Of a stretch of 6,719 bases of DNA, positions 1 to 5,935 are shown piece by piece; position 1 is the stretch's first letter; every line of letters starts with the position of its first letter. The notes beneath the pieces were generated by a model that saw only the letters and a program-made list of their open reading frames with translations, was not told where the DNA came from and ran no database searches. This DNA comes from Parvularculaceae bacterium (GTDB taxonomy: Bacteria; Pseudomonadota; Alphaproteobacteria; Caulobacterales; Parvularculaceae). The position numbers and the translations under genes are program-made. The stretch spans positions 1 to 6,719 of the forward strand of contig JACADX010000201.1 of assembly GCA_013389125.1 (NCBI GenBank), read 5' to 3'.

Positions 1-748
1 GGATCGAACCGAGAACCATCGTCGCGGCGACGGTGACGACGTAAGTTTCGAAAAGGTCCGCCGCCATCCCGGCGCAGTCGCCGACATTGTCGCCGACATT
101 GTCGGCGATCGTCGCCGGATTGCGCGGATCATCTTCCGGAATGCCGGCTTCGCCCTTGCCGACCATGTCGCCGCCGACATCGGCGCCTTTTGTGAAAATG
201 CCGCCGCCGAGGCGCGCGAAGACGGAGATCAGCGAGGCGCCGAGGGAGAGCGCGACGAGGCCGTTGACGACCGCGCGGCTTTCCGGCGGCAGCCCTAAAG
301 GCCCGGTGAGAATCGCGTAATAGCCGGCGAGGCCGAGAAGGGCGAGGCCGGCGACGAGCATGCCGGTGACGGCGCCGGCGCGAAATGCGACCGAAAGGCC
401 CTTAGCGAGGCTTTCGGACGAAGCCTGCGTCGTCCGGACGTTCGCGCGTACTGAGACGAGCATGCCGATGAAGCCGGCCGCGCCCGAAAGGATCGCGCCG
501 GCGGCGAAGCCGAGCGCAGTCGTCAAGCCGAGCGCGAAGAGAAGGATCGCAAAGACGACGACGCCGGCGATGGTGATCGTCGTGTATTGACGCTTGAGGT
601 AGGCCGAGGCGCCTTCCTGGATCGCGGCGGCGATCTCCTTCATCCGCTCATTGCCGGCGGACAAGGACATGACTTGCTGAATTGTGACGACGCCATAAAG
701 GATGGCGAGCATGCCGGCCCCGACGACCAGCCATAAGCTTGTGCTCAT
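1..748 (-). CDS. hppA: Membrane-bound proton-translocating pyrophosphatase HppA, N-terminal part (truncated by window edge)
   Basis: The enzyme hydrolyses cytoplasmic pyrophosphate and pumps H+ (Na+ in some relatives) across the inner membrane. About 249 codons are present; the family is usually near 700 residues, so roughly the N-terminal third is seen. The reverse-strand translation starts MSTSLWLVVGAG. It shows hydrophobic segments near residues 5-25, 58-80, 83-100, 124-146 and 160-178, then the family's pyrophosphate/Mg-binding loop: GGGIFTKGADVGGD from 181, KGEAGIPEDDPRNP at 198-211 and DNVGDNVGDCAGMAADLFETY from 216. These acidic motifs are diagnostic. The start at 748 is supported by a purine-rich Shine-Dalgarno (AGGAAGG) about seven bases upstream. 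The residues that separate K+-dependent from K+-independent enzymes lie in the missing C-terminal part, so the subtype cannot be called. It is transcribed away from the sphingolipid genes and is probably an unrelated neighbour. Confidence 0.97.
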   Translation of the reverse strand, partial: MSTSLWLVVGAGMLAILYGVVTIQQVMSLSAGNERMKEIAAAIQEGASAYLKRQYTTITIAGVVVFAILLFALGLTTALGFAAGAILSGAAGFIGMLVSVRANVRTTQASSESLAKGLSVAFRAGAVTGMLVAGLALLGLAGYYAILTGPLGLPPESRAVVNGLVALSLGASLISVFARLGGGIFTKGADVGGDMVGKGEAGIPEDDPRNPATIADNVGDNVGDCAGMAADLFETYVVTVAATMVLGSI

Positions 749-1305
749 TGGTACCCTTCCTGAGGCCGTTGCCGGCCGATTGCTGGAATTGTCGGGGCGT
801 ACGCTGAGATGGCCGCGGCGCTTTGCTCGCCTGCGCTTCAATCAGTCCCCGGACGAGATCGGCGCGATAACTGGCAAAGCCTTCTCGCAAAATCAACTGA
901 AACTTGCCTTGAAAGCGGGCCCGGGCGCCGCTTCCTGGTCGGCGCGCGCACTGTCCGGACGCAGCCAGCAAGCAAAGGCGCGAGGGGAGAGCGGTCATTT
1001 CGATATCGGAACCACCATGTGCGGCGCCGCTGACCCTCGTCCCGCTGGATCTTTGTCGCCGCAAGCGCGCATCGCGGCCCCGGCGCCGCTCGCCCCGACC
1101 CGTGTTGAAGCAAGCTTCCGGAATCATTGGGAGAATCGGCGCACAACGACATGAGGGGCGGCGTCTGAAACATCGATCCGCAATTGTTGAAAACCGCGCC
1201 GGCGCGTCGAGCTTGCCGAGACCTCGCCGCGAGGCTATCCGCCCGAGGTTGAGCCCAGACTGGCGGAGTCGCCGGCCGGGCGGCATTGTTTGGACGGGCG
1301 ACGAT

Positions 1306-1343
1306 CTCGTCAGGCGGTTGCAAGCGGCTGGACGCCTGACGGG
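1306..1343. repeat. Inverted repeat 1 upstream of the synthetase gene
   Basis: GTCAGGCG at 1309-1316 is the exact reverse complement of CGCCTGAC at 1333-1340. Pairing can extend outward by three more positions (one of them G-U) to 1306 and 1343, giving an 11-pair stem around a 16-base loop. It is not followed by a T-run, so it is not a standard terminator. It ends just before a GATAAT box, a position where a dimeric repressor or activator site could sit. Function is inferred only. Confidence 0.5.
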
Positions 1344-1345
1344 CG

Positions 1346-1351
1346 GATAAT
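1346..1351 (+). promoter_or_regulatory. Possible -10 box for the sphingolipid gene cluster
   Basis: GATAAT differs from the TATAAT consensus at one position and sits in otherwise GC-rich DNA about 140 bases before the synthetase ATG. No good -35 hexamer is found at 16-18 bases upstream; the nearest TTG-type sequence, TTGCAA at 1318-1323, is 22 bases away. The call is therefore tentative. It rests mainly on position between the two inverted repeats. If real, transcription would begin near 1357-1360 and repeat 2 would lie in the 5' leader. Confidence 0.25.
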
Positions 1352-1364
1352 CAGCGTTTGGGGA

Positions 1365-1402
1365 AAATCGTCCGGCGTGCGAAAAGCCCGGCTGGACGAT
1401 TT
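1365..1402 (+). repeat. Inverted repeat 2 / leader hairpin
   Basis: AAATCGTCC at 1365-1373 is the perfect reverse complement of GGACGATTT at 1394-1402. One G-U and two further Watson-Crick pairs extend the stem inward to 12 pairs with a 14-base loop (1377-1390). The right arm ends in TTT and is followed by GTCC, so there is only a minimal T-run. It could be a weak attenuator, a stabilising 5' leader hairpin or a protein-binding palindrome. It lies about 90 bases before the chosen ATG of the synthetase. Confidence 0.5.
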
Positions 1403-1489
1403 GTCCGGAAGGCCCTGGGAGAGGGTTTTCGGGTTTGGAAACGGTGTTTCGTTCGGCCGGGCGTTTTCCGGCGAAGAGCGGGGGCTTTG

Positions 1490-3265
1490 ATGACGACCCT
1501 CAAAGACAGGATGTCGCCGACGCCGACGGCGAGCGCCGCGCTGCCCTTGAAACTCGATCTATTCGAGACTTTGACCGACGCGCTCGATTACGCCGCGCGC
1601 GGCGATGCCGGCTATAATTTCTTTAATCTGCGTGGAGAGATTTACGCGACGCTGCCCTATTCGGTTCTCCAGCGCGACGCGCGATCGCTCGCCCGCCGGC
1701 TCGCAGCCCGCTTTGAGCGCGGGGCGCGGATCGCAGTCGTCGCCGAGACCAGCCCGGAATTCCTGACCACGTTTTTCGCCTGCCAGTATGCGGGCCTCGT
1801 TCCGGCGCCGATGCCGCTGCCGGTCAATCTTGGCGGCAAGGACGGTTATTTGACGCAGGTCCGGCTGATGGTCGCCGGCGCCAAAGCCGCCGCCGCCGTC
1901 GGGCCGTCCTCGCTCAAGGACTTCTTGTCGGACGCCCTCGGCCGCAACAGCGACGTCGCCGTCGTCGATTTCGAGGAGCTCAAAGCCGGCGCGGAAACCG
2001 ACGCCGTCGCCTTCGGTCCGGATGAGTTTTGCTACATTCAATATTCGTCGGGCTCGACCAGCGCGCCGAAAGGCGTCATCGGCACGCAGAAATCCGTCAA
2101 CGCCAATCTTCACGGGATCACGAAGCACGGCCTCAAACTGGTCGAAAGCGACCGGGCGGCGAGCTGGCTGCCGCTTTATCACGACATGGGCCTTATCGGC
2201 TTCGCGCTCGCGCCGATGTACGGCCAGCGCTCGGTCGACTGCATCGCGACATCCGATTTCGTCCGCCGGCCGCTTCTTTGGCTGCGCGTCATTTCCGATT
2301 ACGGCGCGACGATCACTTACAGCCCTTCGTTCGGGTACGAACTGTCAGCGCGCCGCTCGGCGAAGGCCGAGGACGGCGCGATCGATCTGTCGCGCCTGCG
2401 CGTCGCCGGCGTCGGCGGCGACATGGTCCGTCCGGAGGCGTTGCGCGCTTTCGCCGAGGCGTTCGCCCCGACAGGCTTTCGCGCCGGCGCGTTCCTTCCG
2501 AGCTACGGCATGGCGGAAGCGACGCTCGCGATCTCGTTCACCGAAATCGGAACGCCGGTCGACGTCGACGAAGTCGACATGCGCCACTACAATCGGTCGG
2601 GCGTCGCGCAGCCGGCCTCGGCCCTCACCTCGCCCGAGGTCAAGCGCGGTTTCGTCCTGTGCGGGCGCGCGCTGCCCGGCCATGCGGTCGAAGTGCGCGG
2701 CGAAGACGGCGCGCCATTGAAGGATCGCGAGGTCGGGCGCATCTACATCAAGGGGCCGAGCCTTACCCCCGGCTATTACAACGACGCTGAGGCGACGGCG
2801 CGGCTTTATGCCGGCGAATGGCTCGATACCGGCGACATGGGCTATTTCCTCAACGGCGAGATCGTCATCACCGGCCGCGCGAAGGATCTCATCATCATCA
2901 ACGGCCGCAATATCTGGCCGCAGGATATCGAATGGGCGGTCGAAAAAGTCGACGGCGTGCGTCAGGGCGGCGTCGCGGCGTTCTCGGTCGATGACGGATT
3001 GGGCGAGCGCATCGTCGTCGTCGCCGAACGGCGCGGCCTCAGCGCCGACGAACTCGCGGAAGTCCATCGGGAGGTGGCCAAGACCATCCAGAGCGCCGCG
3101 GGCGCGCCGGCGACCGTGATCCTCGCGAAGCCCCATTCCATGGTCCTCACCTCGTCGGGAAAGCTTTCGCGGGCCAAGGTGAAACAGAAATATCTCGCCG
3201 GCGAGTTTGACGAGGCGTTGCCGGCCGCCGAGGCGCCCAAGGCGCTCGCTGAAGCGCGCGTGTGA
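1490..3265 (+). CDS. aasR: Fatty acyl-AMP ligase / acyl-ACP synthetase of the sphingolipid cluster
   Basis: An ANL-superfamily adenylating enzyme of 591 residues that activates a fatty acid as acyl-AMP and, from context, transfers it to the adjacent carrier protein. Motifs from the chosen start: ATP loop YSSGSTSAPKG at 185-195; WLPLYHDMGLIG at 226-237, typical of fatty acyl-AMP ligases; YSPSFGYEL at 277-285; SYGMAEATLA at 338-347; LDTGDMG at 445-451; GRAKDLIIINGRN at 462-474; and C-terminal SSGKLSR at 555-561 with the likely adenylation lysine K558. The frame is open upstream to a TTG at 1358, but those 44 extra residues are arginine-rich and unlike the family. ATG 1490 sits right before the conserved part and has purine/G-rich sequence upstream, so it is preferred; ATG 1511 is another option. 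The stop overlaps the next start by four bases (GTGA). The symbol follows the Caulobacter sphingolipid locus from memory; substrate chain length is unknown. Confidence 0.9.
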   Translation: MTTLKDRMSPTPTASAALPLKLDLFETLTDALDYAARGDAGYNFFNLRGEIYATLPYSVLQRDARSLARRLAARFERGARIAVVAETSPEFLTTFFACQYAGLVPAPMPLPVNLGGKDGYLTQVRLMVAGAKAAAAVGPSSLKDFLSDALGRNSDVAVVDFEELKAGAETDAVAFGPDEFCYIQYSSGSTSAPKGVIGTQKSVNANLHGITKHGLKLVESDRAASWLPLYHDMGLIGFALAPMYGQRSVDCIATSDFVRRPLLWLRVISDYGATITYSPSFGYELSARRSAKAEDGAIDLSRLRVAGVGGDMVRPEALRAFAEAFAPTGFRAGAFLPSYGMAEATLAISFTEIGTPVDVDEVDMRHYNRSGVAQPASALTSPEVKRGFVLCGRALPGHAVEVRGEDGAPLKDREVGRIYIKGPSLTPGYYNDAEATARLYAGEWLDTGDMGYFLNGEIVITGRAKDLIIINGRNIWPQDIEWAVEKVDGVRQGGVAAFSVDDGLGERIVVVAERRGLSADELAEVHREVAKTIQSAAGAPATVILAKPHSMVLTSSGKLSRAKVKQKYLAGEFDEALPAAEAPKALAEARV

Positions 3266-4191
3266 AACGGATCGCGGTTACGGGCGGCACTGGATTCATT
3301 GGCGCCGCGTTGATCGATCAGCTTCTTTGCGAAGGCTTTGAGGTTCGCGCGCTGGCGCGCGACGCGCGAAAGCTGAAGCGCGCCGGGGACATCGCGGTGA
3401 TTGAAGGCGATCTTGAGAATGTCGCGGCGCTCGATGCGCTCGCGAAGGGCGCCGACGCGCTTCTCCATCTTGCCGGCGAGACCCACGCGCGGACCGAACA
3501 GGATTACGCGCGGATCAACGTCGCCGGCGCAGAGCGCGCGGCGGCGGCGGCTGCGAAAGCCGGCGCGCGCTTCGTTCACACGTCCTCGCTGTCGGCGCGC
3601 CAGCCGGGCGCCTCGCCCTACGCGCAAAGCAAGTTCGAAAGCGAGAAGGCGGTCGCGAAAGCCTCCGGCGGAAATTTTCTCGCGCTGAGGCTGCCGGCGA
3701 TTTACGGCCCCGGCGATCTCGTGACGCTTCCCTATTTCAAGCTGTTAAAGTCCGGCTTCAATTTCGAGCCTGCAACCGCGACGCCCGCCAAAGCGACGAT
3801 CCTCTTCGTCGAGGATGCGGCGGGCGCGCTCATCGCCGCCGCGTCCGCCGGCGCGACCGGGGCCGTGTACGAAGTCGAGGACGACGCGCCCGAGGGGCGC
3901 TACTGGAGCGACATCGGCGAGACGCTGAGCGAGATCTACGGCAACACGGTCACCGCCTTCCGCATCCCGAAGCCCGCGGTCGCCCTGCTGCATGAGGGCG
4001 TCAGGGCGGCGGAGAGCATTTTCGGCAAGACCCCGTCGATCCGCCAGGGACAGGTCAACGAACTCTTCCACCCCGACTGGGTCGCGCGCGAGAACCTTTT
4101 TGGACGGGCGACCGGCTGGCGCCCGAAAACGCCGCTCCGCGAGGGATTTGCAAAAACGGTCCGCTGGTATCAAGAACAGGGACTTTTGTAG
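3262..4191 (+). CDS. cerR: NAD(P)-dependent epimerase/reductase, CerR-type ceramide reductase
   Basis: An extended short-chain dehydrogenase of 309 residues, probably cytoplasmic. It has the N-terminal Rossmann nucleotide loop TGGTGFIG at 7-14, an acidic residue after beta-strand 2 region (EGDLEN at 48-53), HTSSLSA at 106-112 supplying the catalytic serine, and the YxxxK pair Y120/K124 in SPYAQSK. In Caulobacter the reductase encoded at the same position reduces the 3-oxo group of the ceramide precursor; here that role is inferred from family and gene order, since the fold alone fits many sugar or lipid epimerases/reductases. The GTG start is chosen because GTGA overlaps the synthetase stop and translation then begins VKRIAVTGGTG, exactly where this family starts. 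No clear Shine-Dalgarno is visible, so translational coupling is likely. The last codons (YQEQGLL) lie in a purine-rich repeat block that continues into the intergenic gap. Confidence 0.88.
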   Translation: MKRIAVTGGTGFIGAALIDQLLCEGFEVRALARDARKLKRAGDIAVIEGDLENVAALDALAKGADALLHLAGETHARTEQDYARINVAGAERAAAAAAKAGARFVHTSSLSARQPGASPYAQSKFESEKAVAKASGGNFLALRLPAIYGPGDLVTLPYFKLLKSGFNFEPATATPAKATILFVEDAAGALIAAASAGATGAVYEVEDDAPEGRYWSDIGETLSEIYGNTVTAFRIPKPAVALLHEGVRAAESIFGKTPSIRQGQVNELFHPDWVARENLFGRATGWRPKTPLREGFAKTVRWYQEQGLL

Positions 4192-4249
4192 GGTTCAAGA
4201 ACCTGGGATCAAGGAAAAGGAATTGGACTGGAATCAGGAACAGGAAACG
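4169..4249 (+). repeat. Degenerate purine-rich repeat block across the cerR stop
   Basis: Imperfect copies of an (A/T)TCARGAACAGG-like unit begin at 4169 (ATCAAGAACAGGGAC), 4194 (TTCAAGAACC), 4208 (ATCAAGGAAAAGG) and 4233 (ATCAGGAACAGGAAA). The first and last agree at 12 of 15 positions. The first copy codes for the C-terminal residues of the reductase; the others are non-coding. The block is visibly richer in A and poorer in C than its surroundings and carries repeated GG doublets spaced by 3-5 bases. Its GGGATCAAGG (4205-4214) could pair with CCCTAATCCC downstream at 8 of 10 positions. Origin by slippage or duplication is inferred. Confidence 0.45.
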
Positions 4250-4288
4250 CCGAACGACGCGGCCGCCTCGCGCGGATCAGCGCTTCAG

Positions 4289-4317
4289 CCCCTAATCCCA
4301 AATCCCTAATCCCTATC
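4289..4317 (+). repeat. Four tandem CCCTAAT-type heptamers; G-quadruplex motif on the minus strand
   Basis: Heptamers CCCTAAT (4290-4296), CCCAAAT (4297-4303), CCCTAAT (4304-4310) and CCCTATC (4311-4317) lie in tandem and end at the acpR Shine-Dalgarno. C-tracts at 4289-4292, 4297-4299, 4304-4306 and 4311-4313 are separated by uniform four-base A/T loops. On the minus strand (template for acpR) this reads G3-ATTA-G3-ATTT-G3-ATTA-G4, meeting the usual definition of an intramolecular G-quadruplex motif. The plus strand could form an i-motif. The pattern is directly visible; any effect on acpR-spt expression is inference. Heptamer arrays of this kind resemble the short tandemly repeated sequences known in some cyanobacteria, offered as an analogy only. 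Confidence 0.75.
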
Positions 4318-4326
4318 AGGAGCGAC
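4315..4326 (+). promoter_or_regulatory. Ribosome-binding leader of acpR, identical to that of the thioesterase gene
   Basis: ATCAGGAGCGAC contains a strong AGGAG Shine-Dalgarno (4318-4322) seven bases before the ATG at 4330. It decides the acpR start over the second ATG at 4336. The same 12 bases recur at 6425-6436 before the thioesterase start. Confidence 0.8.
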
Positions 4327-4329
4327 GCC

Positions 4330-4605
4330 ATGAACATGCAACAATCGGGAATTCAGGCCGACGACGATCTTGTCTTCCGCCGCATCTGCGCGCTGCTCGA
4401 TCCGTTGAACAAGAAAGGCGTCAAGCTGACGCGCGACGTCGACCTCGTCGCCGACCTCGAAGTCGACAGCGTTTCCGTGCTCGACATCGTGATGGATATC
4501 GAGGACCATTACGACATCTCGATCCCCGTCAACACGATCTCCGAGACGATGACGATCGGTCAGCTCGTCGACGCCATTCACGCCATCAAGGGACAGCAGG
4601 GCTGA
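4330..4605 (+). CDS. acpR: Dedicated acyl carrier protein for serine palmitoyltransferase
   Basis: A 91-residue acidic acyl carrier protein of normal family length. The attachment site is LEVDSVSVLD at 43-52, with Ser47 as the predicted 4'-phosphopantetheine serine; the canonical DSL triplet reads DSV here. The following helix (VMDIEDHYDISIP) and the C-terminal TIGQLVDAIHAIK fit the four-helix ACP fold. It needs a phosphopantetheinyl transferase encoded elsewhere. It lies between the reductase and spt, with only four bases to spt, and follows the synthetase by one gene, which points to a specialised carrier of acyl groups for Spt rather than the housekeeping fatty-acid ACP. That role is established for the Caulobacter counterpart and inferred here. 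The start is fixed by the AGGAG site at 4318-4322. The leader carries an unusual heptamer array that may tune expression of this gene and spt. Confidence 0.92.
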   Translation: MNMQQSGIQADDDLVFRRICALLDPLNKKGVKLTRDVDLVADLEVDSVSVLDIVMDIEDHYDISIPVNTISETMTIGQLVDAIHAIKGQQG

Positions 4606-4609
4606 CGCG

Positions 4610-5815
4610 ATGAGCCTCTTCGCCAAGTTTGAAAAGACCGCCGCGCTCTACAACAGCCTCTCCGAGATGGGCAAAAACCCCTTCACGGTGGTGATGGAGG
4701 ACGTGCTCGGGCCGACGCGCGCGACGATCAAGGGCCGCGAGACCGTCCTTGCCGGCACGCACAATTACCTCGGCCAGACCTTCGAGCCGAAAGCGATCGC
4801 TGCGGCGAAGAAGGCGCTCGACGCGGAAGGCACCGGCACGACGGGCTCGCGCTTCGCCAACGGCACGTTTTCAGGACACAAGCGGCTGGAGCGCGAGATC
4901 GCCGACTTTCTCGGCCTTGGGCATTGCGTCGTCTTTTCGACCGGCTATGTCGCCAATCTCGGCGCGATCGCCGGCCTCATCGATCCTTCCGAGGACGTCG
5001 TTCTGGTCGACGCAGACTGCCACGCCTGCATCTATGACGGCTGCACGCTTTCGGGCGCGGAGACGATCCGCTTCCGCCACAACGATCCTGAGAGCCTCGA
5101 CAAGCGGCTCGGCCGGCTCGACCCGAAATTCAAGGGCAAGCTCGTCTGCATCGAGGGCATGTATTCGATGTACGGCGACACGGCGCCGGTGAAGGAATTC
5201 GTCGATGTCGCGCACCGGCACGGCGCGCTGCTGCTCGTCGACGAAGCGCATTCCTTCGGCGTCTACGGCGAGACGGGCCGGGGCGTCTGCGAAGCCGAAG
5301 GCGTCATCGACAAGATCGACTTTTACACCGGCACCTTTTCGAAGGCGCTCGCGGCGATCGGCGGCTTCGTCGCCTCAAACCACAAGGAAGCAGAATATCT
5401 CCGCTTTTCGTCGCGGCCCTACAAGTTCACCGCCTCGCCCTCGCCGGCGACGATCGCGTCGGCGAGCGCGGCTCTCGCCAACATCAAGGCGACCCCGGCT
5501 TTGAAGGCGAAGCTTTGGGAAAACGCCAACCGGCTCCATGCCGCGCTCACGCAGTACGGGCTGAAGCTGGCGTCCGGCCCGGCCCCGGTCATATCCGTGC
5601 TGTTGCCGACGAAAGAGGAGGCCTTCGCCGCCTGGAATTTTCTCCTTGATCAGGGCGTTTACGTTAACATGGCGATCCCGCCGGGAACGCCGGGCAAGGA
5701 ATCCCTGCTGCGCCTTGCGGTCTCATCGGCCCATACGAAGGACGACATCGACCGCCTTGTCGCCGCCTATGGCGCGATGGCGGAGGCGTTTCCGTCCGCG
5801 CGCGTCGCCGCGTGA
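4610..5815 (+). CDS. spt: Serine palmitoyltransferase (PLP-dependent alpha-oxoamine synthase)
   Basis: Condenses L-serine with an activated fatty acyl group, with loss of CO2, to give 3-oxosphinganine, the first committed step of sphingolipid synthesis. The 401-residue length matches soluble bacterial alpha-oxoamine synthases. Visible features: GTGTTGSRFANGTFSGH at 74-90; the PLP-ring-stacking histidine H138 in DADCHA; DEAHS at 211-215 with the PLP-nitrogen aspartate D211 and H214; the Schiff-base lysine K245 in GTFSKA; SRPYKFTAS at 268-276; and R368 in LLRLAVSSAH, at the place of the substrate-carboxylate arginine of this family. Siblings BioF, Kbl and HemA share the fold. Adjacent ACP, acyl-ACP synthetase and CerR-type reductase in the Caulobacter order strongly favour Spt. 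It starts four bases after acpR with a modest AGGG site inside the acpR end, so coupled translation is likely. The acyl donor is probably acyl-AcpR. Confidence 0.93.
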   Translation: MSLFAKFEKTAALYNSLSEMGKNPFTVVMEDVLGPTRATIKGRETVLAGTHNYLGQTFEPKAIAAAKKALDAEGTGTTGSRFANGTFSGHKRLEREIADFLGLGHCVVFSTGYVANLGAIAGLIDPSEDVVLVDADCHACIYDGCTLSGAETIRFRHNDPESLDKRLGRLDPKFKGKLVCIEGMYSMYGDTAPVKEFVDVAHRHGALLLVDEAHSFGVYGETGRGVCEAEGVIDKIDFYTGTFSKALAAIGGFVASNHKEAEYLRFSSRPYKFTASPSPATIASASAALANIKATPALKAKLWENANRLHAALTQYGLKLASGPAPVISVLLPTKEEAFAAWNFLLDQGVYVNMAIPPGTPGKESLLRLAVSSAHTKDDIDRLVAAYGAMAEAFPSARVAA

Positions 5816-5865
5816 CTGTCACAATTCCTTGATCGGCGGCCGCTATCCCCATTCCCGCCCAAATT

Positions 5866-5915
5866 GAAACGCGATGCTGGCGCGGGTTTCGCTGAGACGA
5901 GGTCCGCAAGCGGAC
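5866..5915 (+). repeat. Two small hairpins in the spt-DUF2141 gap
   Basis: GAAAC-GCG (5866-5873) can pair with CGC (5881-5883) and GTTTC (5886-5890), leaving a two-base bulge (5884-5885) and a seven-base loop. A second perfect hairpin, GTCCG-CAAG-CGGAC, occupies 5902-5915 and ends six bases before the DUF2141 Shine-Dalgarno (AAAGGA, 5921-5926). Neither is followed by a T-run, so neither is a convincing intrinsic terminator. They may be mRNA processing or stability elements, or chance structure in GC-rich DNA. Confidence 0.35.
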
Positions 5916-5935
5916 GAATGAAAGGACGCTGACCC

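Larger units (their letters stand above)
749..1489. other. Divergent intergenic region, no convincing gene
   Basis: About 740 bases lie between the hppA start (minus strand) and the acyl-ACP synthetase start (plus strand). Several open frames cross it on both strands. They are arginine- and proline-rich, lack recognisable motifs, overlap one another, and the longest run into hppA or the synthetase antisense or out of frame. That is typical of chance open frames in GC-rich DNA. No tRNA, rRNA or insertion-sequence end was recognised. The region must carry promoters for both flanking transcripts. The only structured part I can point to is 1306-1402, which has two inverted repeats. The rest (about 749-1300) shows nothing I can name; a diverged, unrecognised gene or small RNA cannot be excluded. 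Confidence 0.7.

Noticed and set aside
80..113. Direct repeat of a CCGACATTGTCG-like unit
   Set aside because: It encodes the conserved DNVGDNVGD loop of HppA, a family feature rather than a DNA repeat.
860..896. Possible hppA promoter on the minus strand with TTGATT at 896-891 and AGTTAT about 18 bases downstream
   Set aside because: The -10 matches consensus at only three of six positions and the -35 at four; too weak to annotate.
432..960. GTCCGGAC palindromes at 432-439 and 953-960
   Set aside because: Short self-complementary octamers are expected at this GC content; one lies inside hppA coding sequence, and they show no spacing pattern.
702..1154. Plus-strand 150-codon open frame
   Set aside because: Begins antisense to the hppA start, has no recognisable domain and low-complexity composition.
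648..1323. Minus-strand open frames of 212 and 161 codons between hppA and the synthetase
   Set aside because: They overlap each other in different frames, the longer one overlaps the start of hppA in a wrong frame, and composition is arginine/proline-rich without any motif; typical chance frames in GC-rich DNA.
1289..4112. A 14-base exact match (TTTGGACGGGCGAC) at 1289-1302 and 4099-4112
   Set aside because: Flanks do not match, one copy is inside cerR coding sequence, and one such match is plausible by chance in GC-rich DNA.
5811..5823. GTGACTGTCAC palindrome at the spt stop
   Set aside because: Only four-base arms; too short for a known operator and not followed by a terminator T-run.
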